Positions 6,061-11,387 of a stretch of DNA of 12,048 bases are shown one piece after another (positions within the stretch are counted from its first letter, which is position 1; every line of letters starts with the position of its first letter). The stretch lies in NCBI GenBank assembly GCA_026770585.1, contig MU646656.1:27802-39849 (forward strand). Reading direction: 5' to 3'. A program made the position numbers and the translations under genes. Source of the DNA: Baffinella frigidus (lineage: Eukaryota > Cryptophyceae > Cryptomonadales > Baffinellaceae). The notes beneath the pieces are model-generated. The model did no database searches. It worked only from the letters and a program-made list of their open reading frames with translations, and was not told the origin of the DNA.

Positions 6061-6155
6061 CTCAGTCTACTTCGTCTCTCTGACGCCCGTCTCTGTTCCG
6101 CCCGAAAGTTGACGAATGTTTACCACACACCTACGTGTCAACTTAAGAATAGTCC
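6059..6155 (-). mobile_element. Family Q element, copy 3 (short)
   Basis: It keeps GTCTCAGTCTA at one end and AAGTTGACGAAT...GTGTCAACTTAAGAATAGTC towards the other, matching copies 1 and 2, with the middle shortened. It lies between the minus-strand exon at 5901-6060 and the exon-like copy at 6160-6210. The other expected end (GAGCTA) is missing. Confidence 0.6.
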
Positions 6156-6159
6156 GCCA

Positions 6160-6210
6160 AGGCCGGAACAGCACATCAAAACCCTGTCCTCTGTGCTGCA
6201 GCGCGTCCAG
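6160..6210 (+). CDS. Exon-like block RPEQHIKTLSSVLQRVQ (copy 3)
   Basis: Nearly identical to the second half of 5619-5704. The polyproline part is missing because the Q element borders it at CCGCCA. It ends at CAG|GTCGCC. It could be a functional exon only if it gained a new acceptor, and none is visible, so this may be a relic. Confidence 0.3.
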
Positions 6211-6216
6211 GTCGCC

Positions 6217-6283
6217 CTGACCCCCAAACCCTGAACCCGCTGACCTGAACCGTCGACCGTCGACCCTGAACCGTCGTGCCGCA
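6217..6283. repeat. Short telomere-like tract
   Basis: CCCAAACCCTGAACC followed by CGTCGACCGTCGACCCTGAA units separates two exon-like copies. Confidence 0.6.
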
Positions 6284-6328
6284 AGCCGGAGCAGCAAACC
6301 CCTGTCCTCTGTGCTGCAGCGCGTGCAG
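6284..6328 (+). pseudogene. Degraded exon-like copy 4 of the RPEQHIK block
   Basis: GCCGGAGCAGCA is followed by a short deletion (the CATCAA stretch is partly gone), shifting the frame. The downstream part CTGTCCTCTGTGCTGCAGCG is intact, and GTGCAG|GCGCCC ends it. Confidence 0.5.
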
Positions 6329-6392
6329 GCGCCCCCCCCCTCCCATTCTACTACACACATTCCAACGAAAGTTACTACACAACTGCTTTACT

Positions 6393-6461
6393 GCGGGAAA
6401 GAACAAGACGCCCGAGAGCCGCAAGCGCTCAGCGCTGATCGCCTCGACTATATCCGACAAA
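6393..6461 (+). pseudogene. Exon-like block AGENKT, copy 1 (partial)
   Basis: Corresponds to the first 23 codons or so of the block at 6844-6965 (KNKTPESRKRSALIAS region), ending after TCCGACAA. The preceding AG acceptor is lost (CTGCGGGAAAG). AT-rich sequence with TATATCAG motifs follows. Confidence 0.5.
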
Positions 6462-6479
6462 TCGTATTTACGCTCGTAA

Positions 6480-6606
6480 CACGCACACGACAGATACGTA
6501 TATGCTAAAATAAACACATATATGTATATATCAGTCGTTGCTAAAAAGTAAACAAACAACTGTATATATCAGGCATTGTTAAAAGTAAACGCATATACGT
6601 ATACAG
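6480..6606. repeat. AT-rich tandem repeat between exon-like copies
   Basis: GTATATATCAG(t/g)C followed by TTG(c/t)TAAAAAGTAAAC occurs twice, starting at about 6524 and 6562. Each TATATCAG resembles the acceptor that precedes the exon-like copy at 6844, suggesting duplication of intron 3' ends without the exon. Confidence 0.6.
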
Positions 6607-6609
6607 CAG

Positions 6610-6676
6610 GCGGGGGAGAACAAGACGCCCGAAAGCCGCAAGCGCTCAGCCCCAATCGCCTGGCTATCTCCCATAA
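6610..6676 (+). pseudogene. Exon-like block AGENKT, copy 2 (partial)
   Basis: It starts directly after CAGCAG| with the same GCGGGGGAGAACAAGACG as copy 3, then diverges (CCAATCGCCTGGC) and loses similarity after CTATCTCCC. The acceptor is kept, while the 3' half is gone. Confidence 0.5.
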
Positions 6677-6840
6677 TTCGTATACACGTTCGAAATAGCT
6701 CACCATTTATTCGTATATACGTTGTTAACACTTACAAACATATACACGCACACCATATATACCATATTAAAATAAGCATATAGGTTGTGAACAACTACAA
6801 CATACGTATATATCCCTAAACCCAACATGTGTACATATAT
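6677..6840. other. AT-rich spacer with TATATACG-type words
   Basis: Repeated CGTATATAC/GTATATATC words but no long repeat and no coding signal. It ends in the acceptor-like ACATATATCAG. Confidence 0.5.
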
Positions 6841-6843
6841 CAG

Positions 6844-6965
6844 GCGGGGGAGAACAAGACGCCCGAGAGCCGCAAGCGCTCAGCCTTGATCGCCTCGGCT
6901 ATCTCCGACAAGCTCGAAGAGGTCGCGGTGGAGCTCGAGGAGGCGTCTGCAAGGTCCTTACAAAC
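6844..6965 (+). CDS. Exon-like block AGENKT, copy 3 (complete, helical)
   Basis: It follows ATATATCAG| and reads AGENKTPESRKRSALIAS, AISDKLEEVAVELEEAS, ARSLQ. The second half has the heptad-like pattern of a charged alpha helix. Its length (122 nt) equals the span up to CAAAC|GTAAGC in the copy at 7282-7343, but here CTAACC replaces the donor, so this copy may not be spliced. GC-rich third positions contrast with the AT-rich surroundings and argue for past selection as coding sequence. No family is recognised. Confidence 0.4.
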
Positions 6966-7033
6966 CTAACCCCCAACCGTATATATATGCCTATCTATGA
7001 TGTGCATCTTACGAACGTATATACGAGACGTCC

Positions 7034-7068
7034 GAGGCGTCTGCGCGGTCCGTGTCCGAAAAGTCAGA
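7034..7068 (+). pseudogene. Fragment of the AGENKT block (copy 4)
   Basis: GAGGCGTCTGCGCGGTCCGT resembles the EEASARS part of copy 3. Only about 20 bp match, so the call is weak. Confidence 0.25.
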
Positions 7069-7113
7069 TAGTTAACTTTCCTGAAAGTTGAATAGTTGAC
7101 TTCCGCGTCCGCC

Positions 7114-7185
7114 CGCCTGGTAGAAACAGGACGCGACGTACAGAACGCCTGGTACAAACAGGACGCGATCTGCAGAACGCCAGGT
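7114..7185 (+). repeat. 32-bp tandem repeat CGCCTGGTACAAACAGGACG
   Basis: Units at 7114-7145 and 7146-7177 and a partial unit to 7185. A further copy at 7407-7440 reads AWYKLDAIHK in one frame. The word CTGGTACAAAC also occurs at 9342, and in the opposite orientation as CTGGTACAAAAT next to the S element. It could be coding (WYK) or a repeated splice donor CTG|GTACAA. Confidence 0.6.
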
Positions 7186-7224
7186 GTCCCGAATTCGTAC
7201 AAAGTTGGCGCGGAATCGGCTATG

Positions 7225-7281
7225 GTTGAGGTTTTCTAGTCTCGGGTTTCTGGTTTCAGTTTCTGGTTTCTGGTTTTCGGT
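7225..7281. repeat. GGTTTCT heptamer tract (G-rich orientation)
   Basis: GGTTTCTGGTTTCAGTTTCT and similar period-seven units lie directly before the exon-like copy at 7282. They belong to the telomere-like family but use a different local variant. Confidence 0.65.
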
Positions 7282-7343
7282 TCCGACAAGCTCGAAGAGG
7301 TCGCTGTGGATCTCGAGGAAGCGTCCGCGAAGTCCCTACAAAC
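7282..7343 (+). CDS. Exon-like block AGENKT, copy 5 (3' half with donor)
   Basis: Reads SDKLEEVAVDLEEASAKSLQ and ends at CAAAC|GTAAGC, the best 5' splice site of the series. The 5' half is missing and replaced by the GGTTTCT array; TTTCAG at about 7255-7260 could act as an acceptor and keeps the frame open. This copy and the one at 6844 are complementary in what they retain. Confidence 0.35.
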
Positions 7344-7406
7344 GTAAGCCCGAAACGCGAAACCTCAAAACCTCAAACCCCACACCCTGTCGCCGTCACC
7401 GTCCAC

Positions 7407-7440
7407 CCGCCTGGTACAAACTGGACGCGATCCACAAAAG
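7407..7440 (+). CDS. Short exon-like block AWYKLDAIHK
   Basis: GCCTGGTACAAACTGGACGC reads WYKLDA followed by IHK. Related to the 32-bp tandem at 7114-7185. Too short to judge on its own. Confidence 0.2.
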
Positions 7441-7492
7441 ACCCATCACCCCCCTCACCCCACCGGTTTTATGTTTTGACGTTTTAGGGCAG

Positions 7493-7654
7493 CCACACAG
7501 CGGGCTTCGAAGGGATTTTCGGCCCATTTTGGGCCGAGTTTCCGGTACCTTATCCGTAGGAACCCCCCTATGATCCTGCGGGTCTCCTACTGCAGGGTCC
7601 TAGGTCTTATCGCTTAGGGGTTATTCAAAATTCCCTTCGAAGTCCGCTGTGTGG
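7493..7654. mobile_element. Family P MITE, copy B (162 bp)
   Basis: The ends CCACACAGCGGGCTTCGAAG and ...CGAAGTCCGCTGTGTGG are inverted. Inner blocks TATCCGTAGG and AGGGTCCTAGGTCTTATCGC align with copy A. At the same offset (27 bp from the end) it has a 17-bp hairpin, CGGCCCA-TTT-TGGGCCG (7520-7536), of different sequence from copy A's. There is no ORF and no clear target duplication. Confidence 0.85.
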
Positions 7655-7775
7655 TGTCTTAGAGCAATCATCAATACTCACGTATCACTAGATACGTACA
7701 GCAATCATGATACATACGTATCCGCGCAAAACCGACGCCTCACAACCTAAATAATCCATAACCTGAACAAATCAG
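7655..7775. other. Spacer with ATACGTA words
   Basis: CACGTATCACTAGATACGTA and TACATACGTATCC are seen, but no gene. It ends in AATCAG|, a possible acceptor. Confidence 0.35.
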
Positions 7776-7879
7776 GCGCGGGCGTTCCGAGAACCGCGAG
7801 AAAGAAAGAAGAGGGAATTGGGCCCGCCCCGGGAGGGGGGGGGGGCGCAGAAAGGCGACGTCTTTGGAGCGCGCGGGTG
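7776..7879 (+). CDS. Exon-like block, basic (ARAFREPRERKKRELG)
   Basis: It lies between AATCAG| and a strong donor GGTG|GTGAGT (GT at 7880-7881). The frame ARAFREPRERKKRELG...QKGDVFGARG is open over 104 nt and includes an 11-G run. The end of the block (GCGCGCGGGTG) is repeated three times downstream with other donor-like continuations. Strongly basic, perhaps nuclear or nucleic-acid binding; family unknown. Confidence 0.3.
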
Positions 7880-8262
7880 GTGAGTGCACATAGTCTCAAC
7901 CCTAAATCTTGAGACCCTACACCTGGACCTAGCCTACAACCGAAACCCGAAACCCTCTGACCCATGAAGCGCGCGGGCGGTACGTGTGGGATCGAAGGGT
8001 CGAGGGGTTGGGGTTGAGGGTTTGGTGGGAGGGTGGGGTTTAGGATTTAGGATTTAGACTAGGTGCACGGGTGGTACGTGCACCTAGTCTCGAACCTAAA
8101 CCTGGAGGGTTGAGATCCTGAACCTCTCATCCCTGGACCTAGCGTAAGCCCGAAACTCGAAACCCTTCGACCACGCTGGAGCGCGCGGGCGGATCGTGTG
8201 GGATCGGAGGGTTCACGGTTGAGGGGTTGGGGGTGAGGGTTTGGGGGTGAAGGGTGAGGGGT
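7862..8262. repeat. Imperfect tandem duplication of about 200 bp
   Basis: Landmarks repeat in order: CGGGTGG at 7874 and 8068 (194 bp apart), CACcTAGTCTC at about 7887 and 8081, CCTGGACCTAGC at about 7922 and 8131, and GCGCGCGGGCGG followed by a GTGTGGGATCG continuation at 7969 and 8181 (212 bp apart). Each unit holds a C-rich telomere-like piece and then a G-rich one, so the strand of the heptamers flips twice per duplication. Confidence 0.7.
8056..8090. repeat. 35-bp palindrome at the duplication junction
   Basis: Perfect 12-bp arms, AGACTAGGTGCA and TGCACCTAGTCT, around an 11-bp loop. It sits where G-rich heptamers on the left meet C-rich heptamers on the right. Confidence 0.85.
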
Positions 8263-8420
8263 GATGGTGTAGGGCGTAGGGTTTGGTGGGATGGTTGGGG
8301 TTTGGGATTTGGGGGTTCGGGCTGAGGGTTCAGGGTTTAGGTTTTAGGTTTTAGGTCTACGGGTTTACGGGCGTCAGTGTTCAGAGGGGTTCGCGTGGGG
8401 GCTTGGGGGGGTTGGCTGAG
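8205..8420. repeat. Telomere-like tract in G-rich orientation
   Basis: GGGTTTGGGGG, GGGTGAAGGG and GGTTTTAGGTTTTAGG-type units on the + strand, opposite to most of the window. Positions 8421-8515 are GC-rich without a recognisable feature. Confidence 0.75.
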
Positions 8421-8530
8421 CACGGAGAGGGCTGCGGGTGTGGGGTTGAGTGGGTTGTGGGATTATGAACGGGATCAGTCCAAACGACCCCAGCATCGCT
8501 GCACCCATAGGATTTAACCCCAACCCCCAA

Positions 8531-8561
8531 CCCCTACGGTGGTAGAGCTGCTGGGGTCGGA
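8531..8561 (+). pseudogene. Exon-like block TVAELLGSD, copy 1 (truncated)
   Basis: ACGGTGGTAGAGCTGCTGGG gives TVVELLGSD and then runs straight into AAAACCCGAACCC heptamers. A 5' piece of the blocks at 8631 and 8837. Confidence 0.45.
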
Positions 8562-8630
8562 TAAAACCCGAACCCCCCCCTCAACCCTAAACCAGAAACC
8601 CTCTAAACCCAAACCCGAAACCCCTACGGT

Positions 8631-8697
8631 GGCAGAGGTGCTGGGGTCGGACAGCAGCATTGGCGCTGACGACCCGGATGCCTCCACGACCCTTACC
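8631..8697 (+). CDS. Exon-like block TVAEVLGSD, copy 2
   Basis: Reads TVAEVLGSDSSIGADDPDAS and then TT. Highly similar to copy 3. No GT follows, and heptamers (CCCTTACCCCTAAAG) begin directly. The acidic Ser/Asp-rich sequence suggests a disordered segment. Confidence 0.3.
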
Positions 8698-8710
8698 CCT
8701 AAAGACCAAA

Positions 8711-8785
8711 CCCTAAATACTACACACTAAACACTAAACACTAAACACTAAACACTCAACACTCAACACTAAACACCAAACCCAG
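8711..8785. repeat. CACTAAA heptamer sub-array
   Basis: ACACTAAACACTAAACACTA with a CACTCAA variant: a homogeneous local version of the period-seven repeat, between exon-like copies 2 and 3. Confidence 0.85.
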
Positions 8786-8836
8786 GGTTTAGGGTCCTCT
8801 GCCCTAAGCACGGTAAACCCTGAACCTCAAGCCCTA

Positions 8837-8918
8837 CGGTGGCAGAGATTCTCGGATCGGACAGCAGCAGTGGCGCCGACGACCCGGATGTCTCCAAGCT
8901 GCACTCCTCGCTCCGATG
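8837..8918 (+). CDS. Exon-like block TVAEILGSD, copy 3 (most complete)
   Basis: Reads TVAEILGSDSSSGADDPDVS then KLHSSLRW and ends at GATG|GTACCCC. GGCAG|AG inside the TVAE stretch could be the acceptor, though the conserved CCCTACGGTGGCAGAG upstream in all copies suggests the repeated unit starts earlier. Differences from copy 2 include conservative changes (EVL/EIL, SSI/SSS), hinting at some constraint. Family unknown. Confidence 0.35.
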
Positions 8919-8924
8919 GTACCC

Positions 8925-9080
8925 CACATCCCGAACCCGAATCTCGGTATCCTGAACCCCAAACCCTGAACCCTGAACCCTAGACTCTCAACCCTGAACC
9001 CTAGACCCTAAACCCTAAACCCTGAACCCTAAACCCTGGACCCTGAACCCCAAACCCTAAACCCTAAACCCTAAACCGCT
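8925..9080. repeat. Telomere-like tract, near-canonical CCCTAAA/CCCTGAA
   Basis: The longest almost uninterrupted series of CCCTRAA units between exon-like blocks, ending just before TTCGCTTGCAG at 9115. Confidence 0.85.
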
Positions 9081-9115
9081 TACACGCGGCGCGATACCAT
9101 CCTCTTCGCTTGCAG

Positions 9116-9128
9116 GTCGCACGCACAG
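9116..9128 (+). pseudogene. Internally deleted copy of the VAKLEHSW block
   Basis: CTTGCAG|GTCGCA followed by CGCACAG keeps both edges of the block at 9207-9250, but about 30 bp in the middle are missing. Confidence 0.4.
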
Positions 9129-9206
9129 GGAAACCCGAAAAAAATACACCATCAACCATCAACCATACACAAGATAAACCTGAAACCCTAACCCCTTCGC
9201 GCGCAG

Positions 9207-9250
9207 GTCGCAAAGCTCGAACACTCCTGGAGGGCGTTCGCGCCGCACAG
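9207..9250 (+). CDS. Short exon-like block VAKLEHSWRAFAPH
   Basis: A 44-nt block between CTTCGCGCGCAG| and CAG|... with GTCACC following (GCACAG|GTCACC). Reads VAKLEHSWRAFAPH. Both splice borders are good. The intron-like sequence before it carries heptamers (CTGAAACCCTAACCCC), and the sequence after it is a GA-rich tract. Family unknown. Confidence 0.35.
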
Positions 9251-9255
9251 GTCAC

Positions 9256-9322
9256 CGAGAGAGGGAGGGAGAGGGAGAGAGAGAGAGGGAGAGAGAGGGA
9301 GAGAGGGAGAGAGAGAAGAAAA
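9256..9322. repeat. GA-rich purine tract
   Basis: GAGAGGGAGGGAGAGGGAGA and similar, about 65 bp of uninterrupted purine on the + strand. Confidence 0.9.
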
Positions 9323-9460
9323 GCCGCTCTGACACTCTCCTGGTACAAACACTTCACGCAAGATTGTAACACTGACCTGGGCAAACAAGTCAGTTTACAC
9401 GGAATTTGTATCAACTTCCCGAAATTTCAATTTTTCTCTGGGGAGAATGTTGACTTATGA
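9323..9460 (+). CDS. Possible terminal exon of an unidentified protein
   Basis: The open frame LTLSWYKHFTQDCNTDLGKQ continues VSLHGICINFPKFQF to FSGENVDL and a TGA stop at 9458-9460. Composition is more balanced than in the GC-rich blocks and the SWYK start resembles the WYK block at 7407. The purine tract upstream lacks a good acceptor. A perfect palindrome (9468-9491) follows just after the stop. Confidence 0.3.
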   Translation, partial: AALTLSWYKHFTQDCNTDLGKQVSLHGICINFPKFQFFSGENVDL

Positions 9461-9467
9461 ACTTTTC

Positions 9468-9491
9468 AAAATAGCCAGATCTGGCTATTTT
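9468..9491. repeat. Perfect 24-bp palindrome
   Basis: AAAATAGCCAGA followed by TCTGGCTATTTT with no spacer, 7 bp after the stop codon at 9460. It could form a cruciform or be a dimeric protein site or the core of a small element. The following 9492-9626 show no clear feature. Confidence 0.9.
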
Positions 9492-9626
9492 TACTACACG
9501 GCACTCTACCCTGCACTCTTGCGTGGCTGTGCGGCTCCGCAAACAGTCGTGGGACTCTCGCGCACGGAGGGTTCCGCGCTGGTTGCAAGGAGCTCTGGCG
9601 CTGAAATCCTGCCCGGTTCAGATAGC

Positions 9627-9789
9627 CCACACAGCGGGCTACGAAGGGATTCTTGTTGGCCGAGCCACGAAGACTCGGTTAGAATATCCTTAGGAATAAC
9701 CCCATGTCCTTACGGGTGGCCTATCGTAGGTTCCTGTGGATGATTCACTTATGGGTTATTCCCAAAATCTCGTTGTAGAGCGTTTGCGG
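9627..9789. mobile_element. Family P MITE, copy C (163 bp, diverged right end)
   Basis: The left end CCACACAGCGGGCTACGAAG is intact. Inner blocks ATATCCTTAGGAA, CCCCATGTCCTTACGG and GGGTTATTC align with copies A and B. The right end (AAAATCTCGTTGTAGAGCG) is degenerate and overlaps the left arm of the hairpin at 9775-9999. A hairpin at 9658-9680 (CCGAG/CTCGG plus two G-T pairs) takes the place of those in copies A and B. Confidence 0.75.
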
Positions 9790-9999
9790 TAATTGTTGTC
9801 CGTTTTGGACGTACGGTTTTCCGGTTTCCCGGTTTTGAAAAGGGACTTATAGGACGTGACAAGGATTTTAAATAGTACCAGAATTGCGCCTCTCGGTACT
9901 ATTTAAAATCCTTGTCACGTCCTATAAGTCCCTTTTCAAAACCGGAAAACCGGAAAACCGTACGTCCAAAACGGACAACAATTACCGCAAACTCTCTAC
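9775..9999. repeat. 225-bp fold-back with 105-bp arms
   Basis: Arms 9775-9879 and 9895-9999 are inverted copies with two mismatches in 105 bp, around a 15-bp loop (9880-9894). Transcribed from either strand it would give a long, nearly perfect hairpin. Its outermost 15 bp coincide with the end of P copy C, and the mirrored copy CCGCAAACTCTCTAC lies at the far side. No ORF of note. Confidence 0.95.
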
Positions 10000-10014
10000 T
10001 TCCTCGCCACGGCA

Positions 10015-10315
10015 GAGTTTGCTTTACAGTAAAGTTTGCTCCACAATACATCCCTGCTTGCTTTCTCTCCCACTCAGTTGCTTTACCATAAATCTCTCTC
10101 ACCCCAATCGCTTTACAGAAAACCCCTCTCTCTCTCAGCTACTTTACAATGAATCTCTCGCCCGCCCTCTCCCTCTATAGGAGGAACTCCCCAGCGACGC
10201 TCATTCTTAGCTTTACAGTAAAGGTTGCTTTACAAAAAAGCTCTGCCTTGCTTAACGATAAATCCCTCTCTCCCAGTTACTTTACACTAAACCGGCCTCC
10301 CTCTACAGGAGGAAC
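10015..10315. repeat. CTTTAC-rich duplicated region
   Basis: Two related units begin with the palindrome CTTTACAGTAAAG (10022-10034 and 10211-10223) and end with CCTCT(a)(t/c)AGGAGGAAC (about 10172 and 10299). CTTTAC occurs seven times (10022, 10081, 10111, 10142, 10211, 10228, 10280), separated by CTCTCTCCCAGTT-like pyrimidine stretches. No convincing gene. Confidence 0.75.
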
Positions 10316-10336
10316 ACCGCTCCTCGACGGCGGAAA

Positions 10337-10660
10337 GCCCCCGTCACCCACCCCGTCAACCGAGGCGCGTTTCCCTATTTACCCCGCTTTTAGATGCTGA
10401 AAACTTGCTGAAAAACAGGCCAAAAAGCATGCTGAAACATTAGGGTTACCCAGTGCGGGCAGCCCCTGTCACCCACCCCGTCGACCGAGGCACATCCCCT
10501 ATTTACCCCGCTTTTACCATGCTTAATTTTACCATGCTTAGTCTCGGGTCAGCGAGCACGAGGAATGGCGACCACCCCCGTCAACCGAGGCACGCCCAGG
10601 GTTCAGAGTTAAGGGTGTAGGTCTAGGGTTTAGGGTGTCATTACCCCGCTTTTAGCATGC
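10337..10660. repeat. Three dispersed units CGTCAACCGAGGC...TTTACCCCGCTTTTA
   Basis: Units at 10337-10392, 10462-10516 and 10574-10660 share CACCCCGTC(a/g)ACCGAGGC and CTATTTACCCCGCTTTTA. The third is split by a telomere-like insert (10598-10639). A 15-bp tandem, TTTTACCATGCTTAA, lies at 10512-10540 next to the second unit. No coding signal. Confidence 0.8.
10598..10639. repeat. Telomere-like insert inside the third unit
   Basis: AGGGTTCAGAGTTAAGGGTG then TCTAGGGTTTAGGG, G-rich on the + strand, replaces the few bases that link the two halves of the unit in copies 1 and 2. Confidence 0.7.
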
Positions 10661-10854
10661 GAAAACTACGGAGGCGGGTCCGTCCACTGCAGGACGCGGG
10701 AGTTTAGGTACGAATTGACGTTTGAACCCCCCCGGTTAGGTACGGATGGACTTTTGAAACTCTGGACTTTTGAAATCCAGGTGGACTTAGTTTCGCTGTT
10801 TTTCAAAGAAGACCTTTCTCGTAGACCTCGTCCGCCTCTCAAATCCCTCGACCC
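10661..10854. other. Unassigned spacer
   Basis: Contains GAGGCGGGTCCGTC (10671-10684, see 1972 and 3388) and a repeated GGACTTTTGAAA (about 10749 and 10764). I see no gene. Confidence 0.4.
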
Positions 10855-11035
10855 TCAGCCTACCCGCTAACCCCTAACCCCTAACCCCTGAACCCTAAGA
10901 CACAACCCCTAAACCCTATACCCTGAACCCCTCAACCATAAACCATGACCCCTAATCCCCAAACCCCAATCCCCAATCCCCAATCCCCAATCCCCACACC
11001 CTAACCCCCAAACCCCAACCCAGGCACAAGCCCCA
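10855..11035. repeat. Telomere-like tract with a CCCCAAT sub-array
   Basis: CCCCTAA units lead into four CCCCAAT units (about 10963-10990) and then CCCCAAA: another local variant of the heptamer. Confidence 0.85.
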
Positions 11036-11059
11036 GTCCGAAAGCGCGTCAAAGGCGGG

Positions 11060-11310
11060 GAAACCCACCACTCTTCCTCCGGCAAAACGCACCCCCCCTC
11101 CCCCTTCGGAGGGGCGATGGGGAAACCGGCATCGGACAACAGCGCCGGTTATCCAGATAACCGCGCCGGATCCGATATGCGGTTATCCGATCCTTCCGCG
11201 TCCTCTCTAGGTGGAGGGGCGGCGCTCTCGTCCTCGCTCGTCGGAGGAGTGGGAGGGAAAGCTGCGCACTTCCACCTTGCCGTGCCCGCCGGGATTGGCG
11301 CGGGGTTCAA
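11060..11310 (+). CDS. Exon-like GC-rich block ending VGGVGGK...GIGAG (copy 1)
   Basis: The open + frame ASDNSAGYPDNRAGSDMRLS, then SDPSASSLGGGAALSSSLVG and GVGGKAAHFHLAVPAGIGAG, runs into a CCCGAAA heptamer array at about 11308. The GVGGK...GIGAG part recurs at 11388-11460. Low-complexity Gly/Ala/Ser composition. Boundaries and strand are uncertain; the opposite strand is also open. An inverted CCGGTTATCC / GGATAACCG-like dyad lies near 11143-11163. Confidence 0.25.
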
Positions 11311-11387
11311 CTCCGAGACCCGAAACCCGAATCCCGAATCCCGAAACCTGAAACCCCCTACACACCGCACCCTAAATCCCTCGCGCG
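11308..11387. repeat. CCCGAAA/CCCGAAT heptamers between block copies
   Basis: Period-seven CCCGAAT/CCCGAAA units, then CCTGAAA and CCCTAAA, separate the two GVGGK blocks. Confidence 0.8.

Noticed and set aside
7493-7654. Assignment of the P family to a known transposon superfamily
   Set aside because: No transposase and no consistent target-site duplication could be read at the three copies.
9110-9460. Single 116-residue ORF including an Arg/Glu repeat
   Set aside because: The RERERE part is the GA-rich tract and heptamer sequence is also read through. Only the VAKLEHSW block (another frame) and the 3' part are plausible.
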